This document shows, in pieces, positions 8,243 to 15,937 of a stretch of 34,859 bases of DNA. Source of the stretch: an uncultured Oscillospiraceae bacterium (GTDB lineage: Bacteria; Bacillota; Clostridia; Oscillospirales; Oscillospiraceae); NCBI GenBank assembly GCA_934590355.1, contig CAKTOX010000020.1, positions 1-34,859 of the forward strand, read 5' to 3'. Position 1 is the first letter of the stretch. Each line of letters starts with the position of its first letter. Position numbers and translations under genes: made by a program. The notes beneath the pieces were generated by a model. That model was given only the letters and a program-made list of their open reading frames with translations. It was not told the DNA's origin and made no database searches.

Positions 8243-8271
8243 ATTTTATAATATCCCAATGCCCGTGTCAA
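8243..8271 (-). promoter_or_regulatory. Sigma-A promoter of nadE-purB-purA-guaA
   Basis: Minus-strand TTGACA (8266-8271) and TAAAAT (8243-8248) with a 17-bp spacer. Transcription should begin near 8236, giving a leader of about 30 nt, too short for a purine riboswitch. Confidence 0.8.
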
Positions 8272-8350
8272 TAAGCGGCTGTGACAAAATACATCTTTCG
8301 CACCCGCCCCGATTAGGCGACTTTTCTCATTTTTTGAGACCCTTGTCCGC

Positions 8351-8373
8351 CTGCCGCGCACGGCAGTTTTTTT
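8351..8373 (+). terminator. Intrinsic terminator-like hairpin upstream of the lysozyme-SLH gene
   Basis: CTGCCG (8351-8356), a 4-nt loop, CGGCAG (8361-8366) and then seven T residues. It is oriented for plus-strand transcripts, although no plus-strand gene lies upstream. The 307-bp region 8207-8513 otherwise holds only the nadE promoter and a second hairpin. Confidence 0.6.
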
Positions 8374-8411
8374 GATACTAAATTGCCTTATATTGCCGTC
8401 GACAAGAAAAG

Positions 8412-8434
8412 CCTTGATTTTTCAAGGTTTTTTT
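8412..8434 (+). terminator. Second plus-strand terminator-like hairpin
   Basis: CCTTGA (8412-8417), TTTT loop, TCAAGG (8422-8427), then seven T residues. It is the second of two in tandem before the gene at 8514, so it may act as an attenuator or as the end of a small RNA. Confidence 0.55.
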
Positions 8435-8513
8435 GATAAAATGCAAGCTGTAATAATTTTGCCACTTGTTTTTAAACTTATTTTCACACCCGAAATAGTG
8501 AGGAGGTTCGCCC

Positions 8514-10148
8514 ATGAAGCGATACATATCCGCCCTGCTCGCGCTTGTGATGCTTCTTTCGCTTGCGCCGACGGCGGTGCTCGCAGACAGTGATATGACG
8601 GGAAGCGAGAATGTAAAAACCCTTATAAAGTATTACGAGGGCTGCGTGCTCAGAGCCTACAAGGCGCACCCGAGCGAGGAATATTACACCATCGGCTACG
8701 GTCACTACGGCAGCGATGTATACGAAGGCATGACAATAACTCAAGATCAGGCCAACGCATATTTTGAGCAGGACATCAAGGCTTTTGAAGATGCCGTAAA
8801 CGGCTGGAACGACAAGTATTCTCTCAGCCTCAACCAGAATCAGTTCGACGCTCTGCTCAGCGCTACATATAACTTCGGCACAAGCTGGGTCGAATACTAC
8901 GCATCGGCATGGCGGCTTGCAAGGTACGTCAAGGCAGGCTTCAAGGACGCAAACGGCACGCCCCTGCCCGACCTCGAAATTGCCGACGCCTTCGGAGTTT
9001 TGTGCAATGCCGGCGGCGAGATACTCCCCGGTCTTATCAAGCGCCGCATAAATGAGGCGGAGATATTCCTGTATAACGATTATCACACCGACAACACGCA
9101 TTTTGTCTACACCGTGCTTGACGCGAACGGCGGCTCCCTGACAAGCGGCAACCGCGTTCAGGTCTTCGCCAAGGGTGTGCCCTACGGCACGATGCCCGGA
9201 GTTACGCGCACAAACTACACGCTCAATTACTGGGCAGATGCGGACACGGGCAGTCCGATACTCGCCTCGACCATTGCCGACAAGCACTGCAATCTCAAGG
9301 CGATCTGGACAAGCGGTACTGCGCCCGAGCCCGTGCGCTACACCCTGACCGTCAACGGCGGCAGCGGCAGCGGCAGCTACCTTGCCGGCGAGAGCGTCCG
9401 CATCGTGCCGGACACGAAGCTCGGCAAGACCTTCACCGGCTGGAGCGTCACCGGCGCGGATGCGGTTCTCAACAGCGACGGATACTATTACATAACCATG
9501 CCTAACGGGAACGTCACCGCAACGGCGCTCTGGAAGGACGGCTGCCCGCTCGGTGATAAGTGCCCGACGCAGGCTTTCACTGACCTTCCGTATTATCACT
9601 GGGCGCACAACTACGTTGACACCGCCGTGAACGCAAAGCTCTTCATAGGCACGAGCGAAAGCACCTTTGAGCCGGAAACGTCCATGACCCGCGCAATGAT
9701 GGTCACGGTGCTCCACAGACTCTATCTCAGGCTTGAGAACCATGGTTCGAGCTTTGACGCGAGCGCCGTTGAAAACCCCTACACGGATATACACAAGGGC
9801 GCATATTACTACGACGCGGTCATGTGGGCATACGAAAAGCACGTTGCCAACGGCTTTGAGGACAGCACCTTCCGTCCCGACGAAAACATTTCGCGCGAGC
9901 AGATGGTGACCATGCTGCACAGATACGCGCGCATGATGGGCTGGGCCGACGACGAAAGCAATTGGGCCGATTTCGGCAGCTATTCCGACGCCGCCGACGT
10001 AAGCGGATTTGCCCGCGAGAGCATGAGCTGGGCAATCGGCTGCGAAATAATAAACGGCGTCGGCAACAACAAGCTCGATCCGCAGGGCGACGCCACCCGC
10101 GCGCAGGTCGCAACGCTCCTCGTCCGCTTTGCAGGAAACACATTTTGA
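8514..10148 (+). CDS. Secreted GH24 lysozyme-like protein with beta-repeats and three SLH domains
   Basis: 544 residues. The signal peptide (about 1-24, ending VLA) is followed by a phage-type GH24 lysozyme domain (about 30-190) with Glu42 in YYEG and YYTIGYGHYG (57-66). The residue nine after Glu42, Asp in T4 lysozyme, is Ala51 here, and the loop to Thr59 is two residues longer. Two InlB B-repeat-like beta domains follow (about 196-275 and 280-345), then three surface-layer homology repeats (about 350-544) that anchor proteins to secondary cell-wall polymers. The likely role is cell-wall remodelling at the surface, though activity is uncertain given the Asp replacement. GAGGAGG lies 8 nt before the ATG. 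The gene is monocistronic and ends at a bidirectional terminator. Confidence 0.88.
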   Translation: MKRYISALLALVMLLSLAPTAVLADSDMTGSENVKTLIKYYEGCVLRAYKAHPSEEYYTIGYGHYGSDVYEGMTITQDQANAYFEQDIKAFEDAVNGWNDKYSLSLNQNQFDALLSATYNFGTSWVEYYASAWRLARYVKAGFKDANGTPLPDLEIADAFGVLCNAGGEILPGLIKRRINEAEIFLYNDYHTDNTHFVYTVLDANGGSLTSGNRVQVFAKGVPYGTMPGVTRTNYTLNYWADADTGSPILASTIADKHCNLKAIWTSGTAPEPVRYTLTVNGGSGSGSYLAGESVRIVPDTKLGKTFTGWSVTGADAVLNSDGYYYITMPNGNVTATALWKDGCPLGDKCPTQAFTDLPYYHWAHNYVDTAVNAKLFIGTSESTFEPETSMTRAMMVTVLHRLYLRLENHGSSFDASAVENPYTDIHKGAYYYDAVMWAYEKHVANGFEDSTFRPDENISREQMVTMLHRYARMMGWADDESNWADFGSYSDAADVSGFARESMSWAIGCEIINGVGNNKLDPQGDATRAQVATLLVRFAGNTF

Positions 10149-10152
10149 TAGC

Positions 10153-10182
10153 AAAAAATCTCCCCTCTCGGGGAGATTTTTT
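10153..10182 (+). terminator. Bidirectional terminator between convergent genes
   Basis: A 13-bp perfect stem (10153-10165 with 10170-10182) and a TCTC loop, flanked by A6 and T6. It serves the lysozyme-SLH gene and the convergent minus-strand gene. Confidence 0.9.
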
Positions 10183-10231
10183 GTTGGTTTCTTCATTTTA
10201 ATTTACTTAACATTTGATTTCAGCCGGTCTT

Positions 10232-10738
10232 TTATTCGGCAGGCTGTGCGGCTGAGGGAGTCGGAGTCGGGGTGGGCTCGGGCTTTTTCGCAAAGGTAGC
10301 TATTATGCTGTGATCCTCCGTGATGTTCGAAAGCGTGTAGCTTTCAACAGCGCCCTTGTCCGATCCGTCAACGCTCACGTTGAGGATTTCATAGCCCTCG
10401 TTGGGCGTAAAGTTCACCGTCACACTGCCCCAATCCTCGATGCTTATACTGCCGTTTGGGTCGGTAGTGCCGCCGTTTCCGGCGGTCACGAGCACGGTGT
10501 GCTTGCCCGTGCCGGGGCGGCTATTATCCTGTGCGTCGGGCGCTTCGCTCTCGACAGGGGTGTTATCGTTCGCCTGAACGGAGCCCGGCTTAAAATCAAA
10601 GCAGCCGTCCTTTGCGACGACAATGACCGTCAGCACCGCGAGTACACACAGCACGCCGGTTATTATCCACTTGGTCTTTTGCGTCATCTTATGCTTCCGC
10701 TTTTTGCTTTCGGTGTTGTTCTCAATATTATTGCTCAT
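10232..10738 (-). CDS. Membrane-anchored protein with one InlB-like (divergent) beta-repeat
   Basis: 168 residues of unknown function. A basic cytoplasmic N-terminus (about 1-22, KKRKHK) precedes one transmembrane helix (about 24-42) oriented N-in. A low-complexity acidic linker (about 50-75) follows, then a single beta domain (about 78-150: TVLVTAGNGGTTDPNGSISI, then PNEGYEILNVSVDG and HSIIATFA) of the divergent InlB B-repeat type, and a Pro-Thr-rich tail (PEPTPTPTP). The same repeat type occurs in the convergent lysozyme-SLH protein. It starts 18 bp after ricT with GGAGGG as ribosome binding site, so it probably ends the holB-ricT transcript. It may bind wall or surface components, but that is a guess. 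Confidence 0.7.
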   Translation of the reverse strand: MSNNIENNTESKKRKHKMTQKTKWIITGVLCVLAVLTVIVVAKDGCFDFKPGSVQANDNTPVESEAPDAQDNSRPGTGKHTVLVTAGNGGTTDPNGSISIEDWGSVTVNFTPNEGYEILNVSVDGSDKGAVESYTLSNITEDHSIIATFAKKPEPTPTPTPSAAQPAE

Positions 10739-10756
10739 ATTTACCCTCCGGGTGCA

Positions 10757-12043
10757 TTACTGGTTTTGCGTCTGACCGCCCTTGTTTTTAGGTCTGCCCC
10801 TGTGATAATAGCGGCGTCCCGACGAGGGCTTTTTCTTTTCGCCGTCAGCGGGCTTTTGCGGCTGTGCGCCCTTGGTGTTTTCCGCGGGAGCCGCGGGCTT
10901 TGCGCCGCTCGGCTTTTTGCCGCCGCGGTGACCGGCGCTTCTCTGTCTGGGCTTGACGTTTTTCTTTTCCTCGGGTGCTGCTGGAGCTGCGGGCTTTACG
11001 CTCTCAGGCTTATCCGCCGCAGGCTTTGCACCCTCCGGCTTCTTTCCGCCTCTGCGGCTTCTTCTGCTGCGGCTGCTGCGCTTTTTCGGCTGCTCGGGCT
11101 TATCCGCCGCGGGCTCCGCCTCGACCGCGAACAGCTCCGGCAGCTTCCACTCGTCCTCCGGCTCATCTTCCTGCTCGGGATCGGGGATATACTTGAGCAC
11201 CGAGGGCAGCGGCTCGCCGTCCTTGGGACGGCCGCCAGGCACGGCCGCGACCTCAATGGAGCGATAGGTCTTTATCGTATCCTCGCCGTCGCCGTCCAGC
11301 TTTACCTTGACCATCTGGCGCAGGAGATTGACCTGCGTGACGACGCCGTAGCCGCTCGGAGTTTCGACAAAGGCGCCCTGCTTGGGCACGCTGCGCATGA
11401 GATCCTCATACGCCTCCTGCTCGTATCTCAGGCAGCACATCAGTCTGCCGCAGCTTCCGGATATTTTGCCGGGGTTGAGCGACATGGACTGCACCTTCGC
11501 CATCTTTGTCGATACCGGCTGGAACTCGTCGATGAACTGGCTGCAACAAAACGGCCTGCCGCAGATGCCCAGCCCGCCGAGCATTTTCGCCTCGTCTCTG
11601 ACGCCTATCTGCCTGAGCTCGATGCGGTTGCGGAATATGCCGGCAAGATCCTTGACGAGCTCGCGGAAATCGACTCTGCCGTCGGAGGTGAAGAAGAACA
11701 TCGTCTTGTTGCCCTCGAAATTGCACTCGACGTCAACAAGCTTCATATCAAGTCCGTGCTCCTCTATTTTCTTGCGGCAAATGTCGAACGCTTCCTTTTC
11801 GCGCTGTTTGTTTATCTCCGCAACACGCAGATCATCGCGCGTGGCAAGTCTCACGACGGGGCGCAGCGGCTGAATGACCGCCGTGTCCTCGACCATGTGG
11901 TTTCCGCGGAAGCAGTCGGCTATCTCAAGCCCCTTGCTCGTCTCGACGATGACCTGCTGTCCCGCCTTGACGTCTTTTCCGTTGGGGGCAAAGAAATAGC
12001 TCTTGCCCCGATTTTTGAATTTTACACTTATAACCTCAGTCAA
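10757..12043 (-). CDS. ricT: RicT/YaaT (PSP1-domain) protein with long basic tail
   Basis: 428 residues from a TTG start at 12041-12043, which has GAGGAAG just upstream and lies 2 nt after the holB stop. A longer reading upstream overlaps holB and is not conserved. The PSP1 core (about 1-270) has the family's cysteines in LGICGRPFCC and SCGRLMCCLRYE, which in Bacillus RicT help bind iron-sulphur clusters in the RicA-RicF-RicT complex that directs RNase Y cleavage of mRNAs. The tail (about 290-428) is rich in Lys, Arg, Pro and Ala, like RNA-binding disordered tails, and makes the protein much longer than the roughly 275 residues of the Bacillus protein. The holB-ricT order is conserved in Firmicutes. 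Confidence 0.9.
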   Translation of the reverse strand: MTEVISVKFKNRGKSYFFAPNGKDVKAGQQVIVETSKGLEIADCFRGNHMVEDTAVIQPLRPVVRLATRDDLRVAEINKQREKEAFDICRKKIEEHGLDMKLVDVECNFEGNKTMFFFTSDGRVDFRELVKDLAGIFRNRIELRQIGVRDEAKMLGGLGICGRPFCCSQFIDEFQPVSTKMAKVQSMSLNPGKISGSCGRLMCCLRYEQEAYEDLMRSVPKQGAFVETPSGYGVVTQVNLLRQMVKVKLDGDGEDTIKTYRSIEVAAVPGGRPKDGEPLPSVLKYIPDPEQEDEPEDEWKLPELFAVEAEPAADKPEQPKKRSSRSRRSRRGGKKPEGAKPAADKPESVKPAAPAAPEEKKNVKPRQRSAGHRGGKKPSGAKPAAPAENTKGAQPQKPADGEKKKPSSGRRYYHRGRPKNKGGQTQNQ

Positions 12044-12045
12044 AA

Positions 12046-12813
12046 TTACTTCCTCGTTTCCGCTGCCGAGCGCACTGCCAGCAGCCCAAGAATGTGTTTT
12101 ACTCCGGTATTGACGGTCTGATATGCCGCGCACCGGTCGATAAGCTCTATGTTTTCCATTATGCGCCGTGCGTCGCCGCCGGACGTGAGTGCCTGCACGT
12201 TTCTGCGCTTGAGTGCGAGAAGAAACTCGCCAAGCTGCGCCTGAGTGAACTTTTCGTGCTCAAAGCACCACGCGGTGAGCCCCGGAGCATCACCGCTCTC
12301 GGCAAGCTCGAAAAACTCCCGTGCAAGCGAGAATGCCTCCTCGCTGTCGGCGTCCTCCTCGCCGGCACAGTTTATCTGCACGCAGCGCGAGCGCACCGTT
12401 ATGAGAAAACGCTCCGGATTTGACGCGCAAAGGATAAAATGTACGCCCTCGGGCGGCTCCTCAAAGAGCTTGAGCGCCGCGTTTTGCGCCTGCGCGTTCA
12501 TCGTGTCGGCCTGTGCGATGATGTAGACCTTCCGCTCTGCCTCGTTCGGCAGAACGTATGCGTCCGCGCCCATCTCGCGCACCTGATCGACCGTTATCTC
12601 TTTTTTGCGGTTGCCCTTCTCGTCCGTTTTGCGCTCGATGAGCGTAAGGTCGGGGTGGATGCGTGCCATTACCTTGCGGCAGTTGCGGCACACGCCGCAG
12701 GGGCGCTCTGAGCCGCTGCTGCACAGCATTGTCTGCGCGAGCTCATAGGCTTTTTCAAGCCCCGCGCTTTCCGAGGCGCAGGAAATGATATATGCATGCG
12801 AGAGCTTTTCCAT
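12046..12813 (-). CDS. holB: DNA polymerase III delta-prime subunit (clamp loader)
   Basis: 255 residues, shorter than the roughly 330 of Bacillus HolB. The N-terminal HAYIIS strand is followed by a degenerate P-loop region (CASESAGLEKAYELA) without GKT, as is usual for delta-prime, which does not hydrolyse ATP. Zinc-type cysteines appear in CGVCRNCRK. The segments NAALKLFEEPPEGVHFIL and TVRSRCVQI (SRC motif) are characteristic of clamp-loader subunits. The C-terminal collar domain is abbreviated. It is first in the transcription unit with ricT, behind a near-consensus promoter at 12859-12887. Confidence 0.93.
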   Translation of the reverse strand: MEKLSHAYIISCASESAGLEKAYELAQTMLCSSGSERPCGVCRNCRKVMARIHPDLTLIERKTDEKGNRKKEITVDQVREMGADAYVLPNEAERKVYIIAQADTMNAQAQNAALKLFEEPPEGVHFILCASNPERFLITVRSRCVQINCAGEEDADSEEAFSLAREFFELAESGDAPGLTAWCFEHEKFTQAQLGEFLLALKRRNVQALTSGGDARRIMENIELIDRCAAYQTVNTGVKHILGLLAVRSAAETRK

Positions 12814-12858
12814 GCCTACCCTCCGTTCGGCGCGATTTTCAAGATACTTAATCAGTTT

Positions 12859-12887
12859 ATTTTACTCTTTTCAGAGGTTTAAGTCAA
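12859..12887 (-). promoter_or_regulatory. Sigma-A promoter of holB-ricT
   Basis: Minus-strand TTGACT (12882-12887) and TAAAAT (12859-12864) with a 17-bp spacer, about 45 bp before the holB ATG. Confidence 0.7.
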
Positions 12888-12934
12888 CAAAAAACGCCGG
12901 AGTCTCCCCCGACGGCTTAAATTTAAACTTTTAG

Positions 12935-12963
12935 AAGAAAAAACTCCCGCCCTTGCGGGCGGG
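12935..12963 (-). terminator. Terminator of the rpmH-acpP operon
   Basis: On the minus strand CCCGCCC pairs with GGGCGGG (12946-12952 with 12957-12963), followed by a T-rich run. A weaker GCCG/CGGC hairpin with six T residues lies further along, near 12890-12915, as a possible backup. Confidence 0.85.
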
Positions 12964-12972
12964 ATATATTTC

Positions 12973-13200
12973 TTACTGCCTTGCTTCGATGTACTCAAGG
13001 ATCTTGCCGACAGTGGGAAGCTGTGCTGCATCCTCATCGGAGATCTGGACGCCGAACTCGTCCTCGACGGACATGATGAGCTCAACGACGTCAAGAGAAT
13101 CGGCTCCGAGGTCATCGACGATATTGGTCTCGACGGAGATGCTGTCGGCAGAAACTTCAAACTGCTGTGCAAGGATCTCCTTGATTTTTTCAAGTATCAT
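12973..13200 (-). CDS. acpP: Acyl carrier protein
   Basis: 75 residues from the ATG at 13198-13200, with GGAGG about 8 nt upstream; a longer frame reaching into khpB is not family-like. The phosphopantetheine attachment serine is Ser35 in LGADSLDVVEL, and the protein is acidic throughout, as ACPs are. It carries growing acyl chains in fatty acid synthesis. It is placed 25 bp after khpB at the end of the ribosomal-protein/insertase operon rather than in a fab cluster. It also indirectly supplies PlsY, encoded at 28050-28712, through the PlsX route. Confidence 0.96.
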   Translation of the reverse strand: MILEKIKEILAQQFEVSADSISVETNIVDDLGADSLDVVELIMSVEDEFGVQISDEDAAQLPTVGKILEYIEARQ

Positions 13201-13225
13201 TTTTGTTTCCTCCAATATACGGGGC

Positions 13226-13978
13226 TTATGCCCATTCACGGCTCTGCGGCTTATTGCCTGTGTTCTGCGGACGGTCGTAAGACACGACGACGCGGCGATT
13301 CGGCTCTGTGCCGGTGGAGCTTGTGGTCACGCCCTCGTAGTTCTGAAGAGCCGCGTGGATGATGTGACGCTCATAGCTGTTCATCGGCTCAAGCGCCATG
13401 CTGCGCTTGTACTTGATCACCTTTGCGGCCATCTTCTCGGCAAGGCGGACGAGGGACTCCTCGCGCTTTGCACGGTAGCTCTCGGCATCGACGCAAATGT
13501 GCATATGCTTGTCGCTGCCGCGGTTGACCGCGTAATTGGTCAGGTGCTGGATGGCGTCGAGGGTCTCGCCTCTGCGTCCTATGACCGCGCCCATATTCGG
13601 GCCGGACAGCTCGACGGCGATGCTCTTGGCGTCGCGGCGGCTTATCTCGATGTTCGCCTGAGTTCCCATGCGCTCGAGCAGGCCGGAAAGGAAGGCGCGA
13701 ATTGCCTTGAACTGCTCATCCTCATCGGCGGGAGCGGCTGCCGGCTTTGCGGCGGGCGCTGCCTCTGCGGGAGCTTCTTCGGTCTTTTCCTCGGGCTCGT
13801 CGGGAGCTTCATACTCGACACGCACGACGGCGGGCGAGGCGCCTATGCCCAGAAAGCCGGACTTTGCACGCTCTACGACGGTCACTGACACGTCGTCGCG
13901 CTCGAGTCCCAGCTCCTTGAGAGCTGCGGCGATCGCTTCGTCTTCGGTGCGGCCTGTGGTTTCCAAAGACTTTATCAT
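13226..13978 (-). CDS. khpB: KhpB/Jag (SpoIIIJ-associated) RNA-binding protein
   Basis: 250 residues. The Jag-N domain (about 1-50: KSLETTGRTEDEAI to SGFLGIGASPAVVRVEY) is followed by an Ala-Pro-Glu-rich linker (about 55-80). A KH domain (about 95-170) has the GxxG-like IGRRGETLDAIQHL, and an R3H domain (about 175-240) contains ALEPMNSYERHIIHAAL. KhpB pairs with KhpA as a broadly acting RNA chaperone linked to cell division and elongation. Its start overlaps the yidC stop as ATGA, the usual coupling of these two genes. Confidence 0.95.
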   Translation of the reverse strand: MIKSLETTGRTEDEAIAAALKELGLERDDVSVTVVERAKSGFLGIGASPAVVRVEYEAPDEPEEKTEEAPAEAAPAAKPAAAPADEDEQFKAIRAFLSGLLERMGTQANIEISRRDAKSIAVELSGPNMGAVIGRRGETLDAIQHLTNYAVNRGSDKHMHICVDAESYRAKREESLVRLAEKMAAKVIKYKRSMALEPMNSYERHIIHAALQNYEGVTTSSTGTEPNRRVVVSYDRPQNTGNKPQSREWA

Positions 13979-15255
13979 GATTCGGTATTCTCCTGTGATT
14001 GTTCAGGCTTTTCTTCCGCCTGTGCGGGAGCCTCGACGGTCTCGGCGGCATTTGCCTGCTCGACTGCCTTCATCTCCTCGGCATAGCGCTCGGGGTCATA
14101 TGCCCTGCCCCTTGCATAGCGGCGCTTGCCGACCTGCGAGGGACTTTCGGTTTTTTCGATGCCGAGCTGGGCCATCTTAGCCTCGCGCTCCGCTCTTTCG
14201 ATCTCGGCAGCGCGCTCGGTGTCGGCCTGCTTCTGCTGTGCCTGCATTTTCTTCTTGCTGGTGTTGGAATTGCGAACGGTCGCACCCTCTGCGCGAAGCT
14301 GCTCGGTCTGCTCATGGCGGCGGGCAAGCTCTGCTTCTCTTTCCCTCTGAGCGGCAAGGCGCTCTGCGTCTTCGATGTCGAGCTTACGCTTGTAGTGCTT
14401 GGTGAGCACGACGTCACGCACGATGCCGAAGCAGCTGTTGGCGATCCAGTAAACGCCCAGTGCGGCGGGCATGATGAAGCAGATCCAGATCGACATGATA
14501 GGCATCATGAGGTTCATGGTCTTCATGCTGACCTGAGCCTGTGCAGCCGCCTGCGGGGGGTTGGTGGCCTGGCTGATCTTCATCGACGCCCATGACAGGA
14601 ATGCGGCGACGAGCGGAATGAAGAACAGTCCGATCTGCGCGCCGATGTCAGCGGCGGAGAAGTCAAAGGCCCAGATCTTCCAATTGGGAATGGTGCCGAG
14701 GTTCATGCCGAGGAACGAGTAGTCGATATTCAGCAGCTTGCCGCCGAAATCGCCCAGCGCGCTCACTACCGCGTCCCAATTCTGGTGGATGACGTTTGCG
14801 ACGCCGATCTGATCGTAGGTGCCCGCCTTGGTTGCGACAAAGCCGCCGTTTGCGGTCGCCCAGTCGGTCAGCGCCTTGACGCTCTCATTGCTCAGGCCCA
14901 TCATGTAGCCGAGGGGCTGACGGATGACGCCGTAGAGAATGATGAGTATCGGGAAGGGCAGCAGCGACCACAGGCAGCCGCCGGTGGGGCTTGCTCCCTG
15001 CTCCTTGTACAGCTTCATGACCTCCTGCTGATACTTCTGCTGGTTGCCCTTGTGCTTTCTTTCGAGCTCCTTGAGCTGAGGCTGGATGCGGGTGGTCTTC
15101 ATTATGCCCTTTTTGCTCTTTGCCATGAACGGCAGAAGGATGAGGTTAACAACCAGCGCAAACAGGATAATGGCAAGACCGTAGCTGGAGGTCCAGTTAT
15201 AGAGGATCTCCAGAAGTCTGGCAAACGGCCAGACAACGATGTCTACGAATGACAT
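13975..15255 (-). CDS. yidC: YidC/Oxa1/SpoIIIJ membrane protein insertase
   Basis: 426 residues. The N-terminal hydrophobic segment (about 22-43) leads into a cytoplasmic basic hairpin region (about 45-85), then further membrane segments including SLLPFPILIILYGVI, FFIPLVAAFLSWA and SIWICFIMPAALGVYWIAN. A loop of about 90 residues between the second and third membrane spans is longer than in Bacillus SpoIIIJ. There is no obvious lipoprotein Cys. The C-terminal 120 residues are charged, Glu/Arg/Ala-rich and probably coiled coil. It inserts membrane proteins alone or with Sec. AAGGAG precedes the ATG, and the gene is 27 bp after yidD. Confidence 0.95.
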   Translation of the reverse strand: MSFVDIVVWPFARLLEILYNWTSSYGLAIILFALVVNLILLPFMAKSKKGIMKTTRIQPQLKELERKHKGNQQKYQQEVMKLYKEQGASPTGGCLWSLLPFPILIILYGVIRQPLGYMMGLSNESVKALTDWATANGGFVATKAGTYDQIGVANVIHQNWDAVVSALGDFGGKLLNIDYSFLGMNLGTIPNWKIWAFDFSAADIGAQIGLFFIPLVAAFLSWASMKISQATNPPQAAAQAQVSMKTMNLMMPIMSIWICFIMPAALGVYWIANSCFGIVRDVVLTKHYKRKLDIEDAERLAAQREREAELARRHEQTEQLRAEGATVRNSNTSKKKMQAQQKQADTERAAEIERAEREAKMAQLGIEKTESPSQVGKRRYARGRAYDPERYAEEMKAVEQANAAETVEAPAQAEEKPEQSQENTES

Positions 15256-15282
15256 AAGTTTCTCCTTGCATTCGGATCCGCG

Positions 15283-15501
15283 TTACGGAACGGGATCAAA
15301 GAAATCATAATCGCCCCTGTGAAACGGATGACATCTCAGCAGCCGTTTCAGGGCAAGCCGGCCGCCCTTCAGGGCACCGTATTTCTCGATGGCCTGAGCG
15401 GCATACTGTGAGCAGGTCGGCATAAATCTGCATCGCGGCGGGAAGGCCGGCGAAACGTATTTCTGATAAAAGCGTATAAAGGCGAGAAGCAGCTTTTTCA
15501 T
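15283..15501 (-). CDS. yidD: YidD membrane protein insertion efficiency factor
   Basis: 72 residues from the ATG at 15499-15501, which overlaps the rnpA stop; a longer frame runs back inside rnpA and is not family-like. Family hallmarks are FIRFYQKYVSP, CRFMPTCSQYAAQAIEKYG and the C-terminal CHPFHRGDYDFFDPVP. The N-terminal amphipathic helix associates with the membrane. YidD aids insertion by YidC, encoded next. Its position between rnpA and yidC is the canonical one. Confidence 0.95.
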   Translation of the reverse strand: MKKLLLAFIRFYQKYVSPAFPPRCRFMPTCSQYAAQAIEKYGALKGGRLALKRLLRCHPFHRGDYDFFDPVP

Positions 15502-15845
15502 TGCTTCCCTTCTTTCAGGATGCCCGCTTCCCGACAGGCGCCGAGGAAGGCGCGCTCGAGCTTTGCAAACTGCGCATCGACGCATCTTGAACGGGCGACG
15601 ATGACTATGTCCGCGCCGTCAACGAGCTTGTCGGCATTGAGCCTGTACACCTCTCTGAGCCGGCGGCGGGCGCGATTGCGCACAACTGCCTTACCCAGCT
15701 TCGTGGACACGGTGTAGCCCACGCGCCTTGCATTGCGGCCGGTCTTGAGAGCATATACGACCATATAGGGCGTCACGGCGGTCTTACCTTTATTATAAAG
15801 CCGCCTGAATTCATAATTTTTCTTCAGTGTTACTCTGAGATCCAA
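15498..15845 (-). CDS. rnpA: Ribonuclease P protein component
   Basis: 115 residues, normal size. It is very basic, with the RNR signature in KAVVRNRARRRLREVYR (about 52-68) that contacts the RNase P RNA and the pre-tRNA leader. The N-terminal LKKNYEFRRLYNKGK is typical. It helps the catalytic RNA mature tRNA 5' ends. It follows rpmH by about 90 bp containing a hairpin, and couples to yidD by overlap. Confidence 0.96.
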   Translation of the reverse strand: MDLRVTLKKNYEFRRLYNKGKTAVTPYMVVYALKTGRNARRVGYTVSTKLGKAVVRNRARRRLREVYRLNADKLVDGADIVIVARSRCVDAQFAKLERAFLGACREAGILKEGKQ

Positions 15846-15880
15846 TTATTCCACCCTTTGCTTTCAACACAAACACATTA

Positions 15881-15901
15881 AGGGCGGAGTTAAGCCGCCC
15901 T
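15881..15901 (-). other. Hairpin between rpmH and rnpA
   Basis: AGGGCGG (15881-15887) pairs with CCGCCCT (15895-15901). It has no strong T tract, so partial attenuation or an mRNA processing point that sets the L34:RnpA ratio seems more likely than full termination. Confidence 0.5.
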
Positions 15902-15937
15902 AAAATTTATAATCTTTTCCTGCTCGGAGAGGCCAAA

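Noticed and set aside
8484..10196. A 570-codon minus-strand frame across the lysozyme-SLH gene
   Set aside because: It has no domain and runs through the terminator of the real gene.
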